6,798 nucleotides of DNA, from assembly GCA_044359565.1 (NCBI GenBank), contig JBIKLX010000172.1:1-6798 (forward strand), given 5' to 3'. Positions 1 to 5,077 of the stretch are shown here, piece after piece. The position numbers and the translations under genes are program-made. Within the stretch, counting starts at the first letter, position 1; each line of letters opens with the position of its first letter. The DNA is from VFMC01 sp044359565. GTDB lineage: Bacteria > Actinomycetota > Acidimicrobiia > Acidimicrobiales > Ilumatobacteraceae. The notes under the pieces were generated by a model. That model saw only the letters and a list, made by a program, of their open reading frames with translations, searched no databases and was not told the origin of the DNA.

Positions 1-522
1 CTCGAGACGGCCCCGACCGACGAGTGAGGCGATGAGCCGATCGTGCAGTTCCAGCAGGTGCGCCACATCGTTGGCCGCGTACTGCTGCTGCTCGGCCGTG
101 AGCGGTCGGCGCAACCAGTCGGTGAGGCGATCGCCCTTCGAGGCGTTGACGTTCAGTTCGCCCTGCAACAACGAGGCGAGCGACGGCGTGCTGTAGCCGA
201 TGAAGCCCGCGGCGATCTGGGTGTCGAACATGAACTCGGGCACTGCCCCGCACACATGGGTGAGCACATCGAGGTCTTGCTGCGCAGCGTGGAACACGGC
301 GATGCTCGGCGAGGCGAACAGCCGACGCAGCGACCGCACATCCACCGCAAGCGGATCGATCAGCACGATGCGGCCGCCCCAGCCGATCTGCACGAGGGCG
401 AGCTTCGGGTAGTAGGTGCGCTCGCGGTGGAACTCGGTGTCGATGGCGTAGCGCGGCTCGGCGCACAGTTCGTCGACGATGCTCTCGAACGTGGCCTGGT
501 CGGCCACCCACTCGAAGGTCAC
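1..522 (-). CDS. rnd: Ribonuclease D family 3'-5' exonuclease, C-terminus beyond window
   Basis: RNase D is a DEDD-type exonuclease that trims the 3' ends of tRNA precursors and other structured RNAs in the cytoplasm, using two divalent metal ions. The 174 residues present hold the whole catalytic domain. Exo I is AIDTEFHRERTYYP, with Asp28 and Glu30. Exo II is FHAAQQDLDVL, with Asp83. Exo III is QYAANDVAHLL, with Tyr148 and Asp152 (DEDDy subtype). The segment DRLTDWLRRPLT before Exo III is also typical. The reading frame is open at base 1, so the C-terminal HRDC-type domains expected in this family lie outside the window. The start is a GTG that overlaps the rhodanese stop as GTGA. A GGAGA Shine-Dalgarno lies 9 bases upstream (532-536), which supports this start and suggests translational coupling. 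It is the last visible gene of the four-gene minus-strand operon. Family assignment is very secure. Native substrates are inferred from the family. Confidence 0.95.
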   Translation of the reverse strand, partial: MTFEWVADQATFESIVDELCAEPRYAIDTEFHRERTYYPKLALVQIGWGGRIVLIDPLAVDVRSLRRLFASPSIAVFHAAQQDLDVLTHVCGAVPEFMFDTQIAAGFIGYSTPSLASLLQGELNVNASKGDRLTDWLRRPLTAEQQQYAANDVAHLLELHDRLIASLVGRGRLE

Positions 523-842
523 GTCGGCTGGTCTCCGGCGACGACCGGCTTGCCGGCCATCACCCAGGCCATCGTGCCGCCCGCCACGTTCACGGCCTCG
601 ACACCCTGCCCCGCCAGAAACTCGCAGGCCCGCATGCTGCGGGCACCGGAGCGGCAGATGACGTACGGCACGTCGTCGCCGCGGAACGTGTCGACGTGCT
701 CGGGCACGGTGCCGAGTACCACGAGCACTGCGCCGGGAACGTGGCCCTCGGTGTACTCGTCGACCTCACGCACGTCGATGACGCGTGCACCTGCGGCCAG
801 GGCTGACTCGAGTTCGTCGACCGACACTTCACGGATGGGCAT
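519..842 (-). CDS. Single-domain rhodanese-like sulfurtransferase
   Basis: This 107-residue protein is a stand-alone rhodanese domain, the usual size for GlpE/PspE-like forms. Members carry sulfur as a persulfide on the active-site cysteine and pass it to acceptors such as cyanide, thiols or cofactor-biosynthesis proteins. Visible signatures are the N-terminal VIDVREVDEYTEGHVPGA (residues 21-38, CH2A-type) and the catalytic loop CRSGARS starting at Cys63. The C-terminal AGGTMAWVMAGKPV follows the common GGxxxWxxxGxPV pattern. Cys63 is intact, so activity is expected. The start at 842 is the first ATG that gives a normal N-terminus; upstream codons in frame do not look like rhodanese. There is no strong Shine-Dalgarno. 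It begins 11 bases after the mobA stop and its TGA overlaps the GTG of the RNase D gene, so it is in the middle of the operon. Its sulfur donor and acceptor cannot be read from the sequence. Its position next to mobA hints at, but does not prove, a link to molybdenum cofactor sulfur chemistry. Confidence 0.93.
   Translation of the reverse strand: MPIREVSVDELESALAAGARVIDVREVDEYTEGHVPGAVLVVLGTVPEHVDTFRGDDVPYVICRSGARSMRACEFLAGQGVEAVNVAGGTMAWVMAGKPVVAGDQPT
532..536 (-). promoter_or_regulatory. Ribosome binding site for the RNase D gene
   Basis: On the minus strand GGAGA is followed by 9 bases and then the GTG start at 522. It lies inside the end of the rhodanese coding sequence. It is the clearest Shine-Dalgarno in the window, and it fixes the GTG start despite the overlap with the rhodanese stop codon. 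Confidence 0.6.
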
Positions 843-853
843 GGGTGCGCACG

Positions 854-1444
854 TTATCCGCCCGGCAGGTCGGCAGGGCTGTTCACGTTCGCAACGGCCG
901 CTGCATCGACCTGCACGGTGACCACCCGTAACGATGCAAGTGCGCGGTGCACGGCCCGTTCGCCCTCCAGCACCAGACGTTCGAGCGGTTGGTGGGCTTG
1001 GCGCGCCCATACCGCGCAGAGCGGTTCGAGTCGGTCGGACTGAGCGACGACGGCGTCGACCGAGCCGGCAGCAGCCACGAAGCGGGTGATGAGCGCGTCG
1101 ACCGTCACCCGATCGAGCCAGGGCAGATCGCAGGCGGCCACCACCACCGCGTCGACTTCGAACCCGTCGAGTGCCCCGAGCACGGTGACGATGGCGCCGA
1201 GCGGACCCTCACCCGCCCAGCGATCGGGCACCGCGGGCAGGTCCAGCCGGGAATGGGCCGCAGCGTCGCCACCCACGGCCACCACGGGCTGGCACCCTGC
1301 TGCCTCCAACGCTGCTGCCACGCGGGCGGCCATCGGTACGCCATCGACCTCGACGAGTGACTTGTCGCGGCCCATCCGGCGGCTGGCACCGCCCATCAAC
1401 ACCGCCCCGGCGACGCCGAGCGACCGGGGATCGCCAGCCGTCAT
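854..1444 (-). CDS. mobA: Molybdenum cofactor guanylyltransferase (MobA-like)
   Basis: MobA proteins transfer GMP from GTP to molybdopterin-bound molybdenum, giving the guanine dinucleotide form of the cofactor used by DMSO-reductase-family enzymes. The 196-residue length is close to the family norm. The nucleotidyltransferase signature is LMGGASRRMGRDKSLVEVDG (residues 16-35), including the GG-x-SRRMG loop and Lys28. Further family marks are GEGPLGAI (78-85), the metal-binding AACDLPWL with Asp106, EPLCAVW (140-146) and the C-terminal NVNSPADL (186-193). An upstream in-frame ATG would add 30 residues overlapping the DUF3151 gene, but those residues are low-complexity and unlike MobA, so the ATG at 1444 is chosen. 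That start has only a weak Shine-Dalgarno and lies 10 bases after the DUF3151 stop. No other cofactor genes or molybdoenzymes are in the window. A related NTP transferase such as the MocA cytidylyl or F420 CofC branches is possible, but the motif set fits MobA best. Confidence 0.9.
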   Translation of the reverse strand: MTAGDPRSLGVAGAVLMGGASRRMGRDKSLVEVDGVPMAARVAAALEAAGCQPVVAVGGDAAAHSRLDLPAVPDRWAGEGPLGAIVTVLGALDGFEVDAVVVAACDLPWLDRVTVDALITRFVAAAGSVDAVVAQSDRLEPLCAVWARQAHQPLERLVLEGERAVHRALASLRVVTVQVDAAAVANVNSPADLPGG

Positions 1445-1454
1445 GCCGTTGCCG

Positions 1455-1910
1455 TCAGCGCTCGCCAGCGGGCACACCCGTCGGGTCGAGCTGCAGCAGG
1501 AACTGCGCCACCCGCTCGGCCTCGTCGTTCTCACCGATCTCGGCGGCCATCAGGCCGAGGCCGCGCAGGGCCCGCAGGAAGCCGAGGTTCGTGTCGGCCG
1601 ACCAGCGCACGTAGCCCGAGCCGCGCCAGCCGCTGGCCCGCAGTGCATCGAGGCCCCGGTGGTAGCCGACCCGATAGGCGGCGTACCGCTCGACCGTGTC
1701 GCGTCCGAGGTCGCCCAACGCTGCCCACGCATCGATGTACCGGGGATAGCGGGCCACCACGGCGGCCACCTTGTCGCGACGCTCGTCGGCCGGGGCGCCG
1801 ATGGCCTGCAGCAGGGCATGCCGGGCAGTCGGGTCGGCCGGCGCGAGCACGGTGGTGGGCAGACCCGACCCCATCGAGATGGGCCGGGTGGATTCGGTGG
1901 GGTCACTCAC
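1455..1910 (-). CDS. DUF3151 family protein, function unknown
   Basis: This 151-residue protein matches the actinobacterial DUF3151 family as I remember it. Conserved blocks are LPTTVLAPADP near residues 17-27, YPRYIDAWAALGD (55-67), YRVGYHRGLDALRASGWRG (79-97) and NLGFLRALRGLG (108-119). A C-terminal helix, DEAERVAQFLLQLDP (129-143), follows. The protein is soluble, with no signal peptide or membrane segment. Its helical, TPR-like repeat feel suggests a scaffold or binding protein rather than an enzyme; this is inference. No catalytic motif is visible. It starts with GTG at 1910, with a TAGCGT -10-like hexamer 7 bases before the start and no room for a leader, so the mRNA is probably leaderless. 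It is the first gene of the operon running through mobA, rhodanese and rnd. The family has no established function. Confidence 0.88.
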   Translation of the reverse strand: MSDPTESTRPISMGSGLPTTVLAPADPTARHALLQAIGAPADERRDKVAAVVARYPRYIDAWAALGDLGRDTVERYAAYRVGYHRGLDALRASGWRGSGYVRWSADTNLGFLRALRGLGLMAAEIGENDEAERVAQFLLQLDPTGVPAGER

Positions 1911-1917
1911 GGCACCA

Positions 1918-1923
1918 ACGCTA
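1918..1923 (-). promoter_or_regulatory. Putative -10 element of the DUF3151-mobA-rhodanese-rnd operon
   Basis: Read on the minus strand the hexamer is TAGCGT (TAnnnT pattern), followed by 7 bases (TGGTGCC) and then the GTG start. Initiation 7-8 bases downstream of a -10 would fall on the start codon itself, matching actinobacterial leaderless promoters. I see no convincing -35 at 16-18 bases. Predicted from pattern only. Confidence 0.45.
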
Positions 1924-1928
1924 GGGCG

Positions 1929-1934
1929 TAACGT
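1929..1934 (+). promoter_or_regulatory. Putative -10 element of the small membrane protein gene
   Basis: TAACGT (TAnnnT pattern) is followed by CTGGGC and then the ATG at 1941, so a transcript would start at or next to the start codon. No Shine-Dalgarno is present in the spacer, which agrees with leaderless expression. It is separated by 5 bases from the oppositely oriented -10 at 1918-1923 and is its near inverted repeat (5 of 6 positions). Predicted from pattern only. Confidence 0.45.
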
Positions 1935-1940
1935 CTGGGC

Positions 1941-2225
1941 ATGCTTGCAATCGACCTCCAGGCCGCCAAGAACCTTGCGATTGTCGTCGCGATCGGGTTC
2001 GTGGTGCTGTCGCTGGTGATGGGCATGATCATCAAGAACGTGATGGCGAAGCTCATCATGGTGCTGCTCATGTTGGGCCTCGCGCTCGGCGTGTGGACCC
2101 AGCGCAAGGCGCTCGACTCCTGCGCCGACACGGTGACGGCCGACCTCGCGGCTGGCACCGACAACGGCACCAGCTGCACCTTCTTCGGCACGAAGATCGA
2201 CATCCCCCTCATCGACGAGGGCTGA
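1941..2225 (+). CDS. Small two-helix membrane protein, function unknown
   Basis: I do not recognise this 94-residue protein. It has two hydrophobic segments, roughly residues 11-31 (NLAIVVAIGFVVLSLVMGMI core) and 38-53 (KLIMVLLMLGLALGVW). A short lysine-containing turn (KNVMAK) joins them. A polar tail of about 40 residues follows, with two cysteines (Cys61 and Cys79) 18 residues apart. If the lysine turn is cytoplasmic, both ends face outward and the cysteines could form a disulfide; TQRK directly after helix 2 weakens that topology call. The ORF is supported by its fit in the gap between two assigned genes, GC-rich third positions, an ATG preceded by a -10-like hexamer, and a stop that meets the convergent hydrolase gene 3 bases away. 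There is no cleavable signal peptide. Function cannot be inferred. Confidence 0.75.
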   Translation: MLAIDLQAAKNLAIVVAIGFVVLSLVMGMIIKNVMAKLIMVLLMLGLALGVWTQRKALDSCADTVTADLAAGTDNGTSCTFFGTKIDIPLIDEG

Positions 2226-2235
2226 GCCTCAGCCC
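2219..2235. terminator. Candidate bidirectional terminator hairpin spanning both convergent stop codons
   Basis: GGGCTGA (2219-2225), loop GCC (2226-2228) and TCAGCCC (2229-2235) form a perfect 7-bp stem with a 3-base loop. The left arm carries the TGA of the membrane protein gene and the right arm carries, on the other strand, the TGA of the hydrolase gene. There is no T-run on either side, so it would have to act as a U-less hairpin. A short palindrome can also arise partly from the two opposed stop codons. Confidence 0.4.
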
Positions 2236-2978
2236 AGAAGCGGCACCACCAACGTCTCGGCGTAGAGCGCCGGATGCGTCATCGGCGCATCGTGGCCGCA
2301 GCCCTCGAGCGACACCGCCTGCGCGCCGGCCACCGTGGCGGCGACATGCTCCATACCCCGCCGATGGTGCGGCCGACCCTTCGAGCCGTAGCCCGCCAGC
2401 ACGGGCACGCAGATCTGTTCGGCACGCCACGGGGCGTGCTCGCGAAGGTCGGACAACTCGCCCACCATCGCCGCACCCTCGAGCCGCCGCTGCTCGCGGG
2501 TGCGCGCGGGCAGCGCCTCCCAGCGAGCGTCACCCACCAACCGGCGCATGAATGCCTCGGCAGCGTCGGCCGGCTCGCCGCGGGTGGCGAGCGCGTTCGC
2601 GCCAGCCGTCGTGCCCGGCCACCACGGTTCCCAGCTGAGAGGCGACTCGTAGATCGACACGGCCCGCACCAGGTGTGGATGGCGGGCGGCCGTGGCGAGC
2701 GCGACGTTGCCGCCGTAACTGTGGCCGACGAGCACCGCCGCGCGATCGGCGAGCAACGCAGCCAGGTCGTCGACCTGCTGGTGCATGCCGTAGGGCCCAT
2801 CATGCGGGCACGAGCGCCCGTAACCGCGGCGGTCGTAGCGCAGGACATGAGCCCGGTCGTCGAGTTGACGGGCCACCTTCAGCATCCCCGCCGAGCGGTC
2901 CATCGAACCGTGGATGACCACCACCAGCGGCCCCGACGGGTTGCCGGTGACATCGGACCACACCGCGGGCGAGTTCAT
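2229..2978 (-). CDS. Alpha/beta hydrolase fold protein, substrate unknown
   Basis: This 249-residue protein is a compact alpha/beta hydrolase, soluble and without a signal peptide. The oxyanion-hole region is VVVIHGSMDRS (19-29), strand 4 gives LRYDRRGYGRS (46-56), and the nucleophile elbow is VGHSYGG with Ser87. The catalytic histidine is probably His229 in LEGCGHDAPMTHP. The usual acid after the seventh strand is not obvious: the segment is VLAGYGSKGRPHHRRG (from 193) with no Asp or Glu at the expected place. Glu111 in VSIYESPLSW, at the end of the sixth strand, is the best substitute. Members hydrolyse esters, lactones, epoxides or haloalkanes; nothing here picks one. The ATG overlaps the pyruvate kinase stop as ATGA, so it is read from the pyk transcript, probably by coupled translation. 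A longer frame runs on upstream, but it is antiparallel-free shadow of pyk in another frame and unlike any hydrolase. Confidence 0.9.
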   Translation of the reverse strand: MNSPAVWSDVTGNPSGPLVVVIHGSMDRSAGMLKVARQLDDRAHVLRYDRRGYGRSCPHDGPYGMHQQVDDLAALLADRAAVLVGHSYGGNVALATAARHPHLVRAVSIYESPLSWEPWWPGTTAGANALATRGEPADAAEAFMRRLVGDARWEALPARTREQRRLEGAAMVGELSDLREHAPWRAEQICVPVLAGYGSKGRPHHRRGMEHVAATVAGAQAVSLEGCGHDAPMTHPALYAETLVVPLLG

Positions 2979-4420
2979 GCCACCTGCACGATGCGCAACA
3001 CATCGGTGGCGGCGCCACTGGCCCGGTCGGGCGCACCCGCCAGCACCAGCACCGTCTGACCCGACGCGATGAGGCCCTGCTGCAGCGCCGTCTCGACCGC
3101 GAACCACACCATCTCGTCGGTCGACGCATACTCGCCCACCTGGATGGGTTGTACGCCCCACGACAACGCCATCGCCCGTACGGTCTCGGCGCTGGGCGAC
3201 AGGCCGATGAGCGCCGGAGTGGGCCGGAACCGCGACATGGCCCTCGCGGATCGGCCCGAGCGGGTGCAGCACAGAATGGCATCGACACCGGCGTCGACCG
3301 CTGCCATACCGGCGGCATGGGTGATGGCCATGGTGATGCGTTCGGCACCGGTGGGCCACTGCCGCCGCTGCACCCTGCCCAGCCGGTTGCCCCACGCGGT
3401 GTAGCTGGCCTCGGCCTCGGCCCGTTCCGCGATGCGCACCATCGCCTCGACCACGCCCACCGGGTCGTGTCCGATGGCCGTCTCGGCCGACAGCATCAAC
3501 GCATCGGAGCCGTCGAACACGGCGTTGGCCACGTCGCTCACCTCGGCACGCGTGGGCGACGGGGCGGTGATCATGCTCTCGAGCATCTGCGTCGCCGTGA
3601 TGACAGGAACGCCCATCTCGACGCAGTGCCGCACGATGCGCTTCTGCAGGTGGGGCACATCCTCCAACGGGCACTCGATGCCCAGATCGCCTCGGGCCAC
3701 CATCACCGCGTCGGAGGCGGCGGCGATGTCTTCCAGTGCGGCGACGGCGGGCAGGGTCTCGATCTTCGCGACCAGCCGGGTGGTGAGCGGCCGCACCGCC
3801 TCGCGCACCCGCTCGAGGTCGGCGGCAGCCCGTACGAACGACACGGCGAGGAAGTCGACGCCTTCGGCGGCCATCACGGCTGCCAGACGCAGGTCGTCGT
3901 CAGTGGGCGTGTGCAGACGCATCCGCTCCGACGGCAGATGCACGCCGGGTCGGCCCTGGGTGGTGCCACCCGTGACCACCCGGGTGACGGCAGCGTGGTC
4001 GAGGAGAGCTTCGACCCGCAGCGAGATGGCACCGTCGCCGATGACCACCCGGTCGCCCACATGCAGGTCGGCGATGAGCGAGTCGTAATCGACGTGGAAC
4101 TCGTCGACCGTGCTGGGCCCGTCGCCGGCGCGCAGCACCACCTCGGCGCCCTGCACCAGATGAACTCCTTCAGGCGGCAGTTGCCCGGCGCGGATCTTCG
4201 GGCCGGGCAGATCGGCGAGGACGGCAACGACGGCCCCCACTCGAGCTGCCGCAGCACGCACGTCGTGCAGACGGCGCACATGTTCGTCGATGCTGCCGTG
4301 CGAGAGGTTGAGGCGCACCACGTCGACACCGGCTACGAGCAGCCGGTCGAGTACCTCGGCCGACTCACTGGCGGGACCGAGCGTGGCGACGATCTTGGTT
4401 CTGGACTCCATCGGCACCAT
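2975..4420 (-). CDS. pyk: Pyruvate kinase
   Basis: Pyruvate kinase converts phosphoenolpyruvate and ADP to pyruvate and ATP, the last step of glycolysis. The 481-residue length is typical of a bacterial enzyme with A, B and C domains. Visible signatures are TKIVATLGPAS (8-18), VVRLNLSHG (34-42, with Arg36, Asn38 and Ser40), ADLPGPKIRAG (69-79) and the catalytic VAKIET with Lys219 and Glu221. Metal- and substrate-site motifs VARGDLGIE (241-249, Asp245) and TATQMLESM (275-283) follow, then SDVANAVFDGSDALMLSAETAIG. A B-domain lies roughly at 80-175 and the regulatory C-domain runs from about 345 to the end. Lys75 stands at the position that is Glu in potassium-dependent enzymes. Two ATGs are possible: 4420 and 4411 (giving MESRTKIV). 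The second fits the usual N-terminus better; an AGGA lies close upstream of both. It diverges from the phosphatase gene across 23 bases and its TGA overlaps the hydrolase ATG. Confidence 0.97.
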   Translation of the reverse strand: MVPMESRTKIVATLGPASESAEVLDRLLVAGVDVVRLNLSHGSIDEHVRRLHDVRAAAARVGAVVAVLADLPGPKIRAGQLPPEGVHLVQGAEVVLRAGDGPSTVDEFHVDYDSLIADLHVGDRVVIGDGAISLRVEALLDHAAVTRVVTGGTTQGRPGVHLPSERMRLHTPTDDDLRLAAVMAAEGVDFLAVSFVRAAADLERVREAVRPLTTRLVAKIETLPAVAALEDIAAASDAVMVARGDLGIECPLEDVPHLQKRIVRHCVEMGVPVITATQMLESMITAPSPTRAEVSDVANAVFDGSDALMLSAETAIGHDPVGVVEAMVRIAERAEAEASYTAWGNRLGRVQRRQWPTGAERITMAITHAAGMAAVDAGVDAILCCTRSGRSARAMSRFRPTPALIGLSPSAETVRAMALSWGVQPIQVGEYASTDEMVWFAVETALQQGLIASGQTVLVLAGAPDRASGAATDVLRIVQVA

Positions 4421-4443
4421 TCAATCCTGCTAATCACAGTGCC
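4421..4443. promoter_or_regulatory. Divergent spacer between pyk and the histidine phosphatase, promoters presumed
   Basis: Only 23 bases separate the two start codons, so both promoters must lie here or reach into the opposite coding region. On the plus strand TGC-TAATCA (4428-4436) resembles an extended -10 and ends 7 bases before the ATG at 4444, compatible with a leaderless start, though the last base of the hexamer is A rather than T. On the minus strand AGGA lies just upstream of the pyk start region, but no good -10 is evident. The spacer is distinctly more A/T-rich than its surroundings. Weak prediction. Confidence 0.3.
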
Positions 4444-5067
4444 ATGGAGCTTCTGTTGATCCGTCATGCCCTTCCGGTTCGCCGCGAACTCGAAGAAGGG
4501 GTGGCCGACCCCGAACTGTCCGAGGCAGGCCACGCGCAGGCTGCGCACCTGGCCGAGTACCTCGCCCCCGAACGCATCGACGCCGTGTACGCCAGCCCGC
4601 TGCAGCGTGCCCGTCAGACTGCAGCGCCGCTCGCCGCTGCGCTGGGTGTGTCCGTCGCCATCGAGGACGACGTGGCCGAGTGGGATCGCAACTCGAACGA
4701 GTACGTGCCCATCGAAGAGCTGAAGGCGGCCAACGACCCGCGCTGGCAGGCCATGCTGCGCGGCGAGTGGACCGTGCACGACGAGTCGCCCGACGAGTTC
4801 CACCGCCGGGTGGTGGGCGCGGTCGAGCGGCTGGTCGAGGCCCACTCGGGCCAGCGCATCGCCATCGTCTGCCACGGTGGCGTCATCAACGGGTACCTCA
4901 GCGAGGTGCTCGGCCTCGGCGTGAACCAGGGCTTCTTCTACCCCAACTACACCTCCATCCACCGCGTGGCGGCAGCACGGAGCGGCGAACGGTCGATCGT
5001 TACGGTGAACGAGACCTCGCACCTGCGCCTCACCGGCTTGCCGATGGGCATGTTCCAGGGACGCTGA
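4444..5067 (+). CDS. Histidine phosphatase superfamily protein (phosphoglycerate mutase-like)
   Basis: This 207-residue protein belongs to the branch-1 histidine phosphatases, which form a phosphohistidine intermediate. The N-terminal LLLIRHA supplies Arg7 and the nucleophile His8. ASPLQRARQTA (50-60) supplies the second phosphate-binding arginine region. Glu79 in DVAEWDRN is the likely proton donor, and IVCHGGVI supplies the second histidine, His144. LIRHA replaces the commoner RHG(Q/E), as in many broad-specificity phosphatases, and the protein is shorter than true cofactor-dependent phosphoglycerate mutase, so a phosphatase is more likely than a mutase. The substrate is unknown. The start is the first ATG and places the RH motif at the correct distance. 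It is divergent from pyk and 10 bases upstream of the aminopeptidase gene, probably its operon partner. Confidence 0.93.
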   Translation: MELLLIRHALPVRRELEEGVADPELSEAGHAQAAHLAEYLAPERIDAVYASPLQRARQTAAPLAAALGVSVAIEDDVAEWDRNSNEYVPIEELKAANDPRWQAMLRGEWTVHDESPDEFHRRVVGAVERLVEAHSGQRIAIVCHGGVINGYLSEVLGLGVNQGFFYPNYTSIHRVAAARSGERSIVTVNETSHLRLTGLPMGMFQGR

Positions 5068-5077
5068 CGGAACCACG

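Noticed and set aside
1..6. CTCGAG at the very start of the window, which might suggest a cloning junction
   Set aside because: It encodes Leu-Glu in frame with RNase D and the frame is uninterrupted; such a hexamer is ordinary in GC-rich DNA.
43..921. Long plus-strand open frame of 292 codons opposite RNase D and rhodanese
   Set aside because: It lies antisense to two genes with clear family motifs. Its composition is rich in Arg, His, Gly and Ala, as expected for a GC-rich shadow frame, and it has no recognisable domain.
843..1010. 56-residue N-terminal extension of the rhodanese frame
   Set aside because: It overlaps the end of mobA and is Arg/Gly/Pro-rich. The ATG at 842 gives a complete rhodanese domain of normal size.
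1445..1534. 30-residue N-terminal extension of MobA
   Set aside because: The extra residues are Ser/Arg/Cys-rich, overlap the DUF3151 coding region and precede a start that already gives standard MobA length.
2979..3674. Upstream in-frame extension of the hydrolase frame (232 codons)
   Set aside because: It runs through pyk in another frame and encodes a low-complexity Arg/Gly/His-rich peptide. The ATG at 2978, overlapping the pyk stop, gives a normal hydrolase N-terminus.
4422..4436. Short imperfect tandem repeat CAATC/CTAATC in the pyk-phosphatase spacer
   Set aside because: It is too short and imperfect to call an operator; chance is sufficient explanation in an A/T-rich spacer.
3149..4459. 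Plus-strand open frame of 436 codons opposite pyruvate kinase
   Set aside because: It is antisense to a complete pyk with all motifs. The translation is His/Arg/Gly-rich without domain signatures, a stop-poor shadow caused by high GC.
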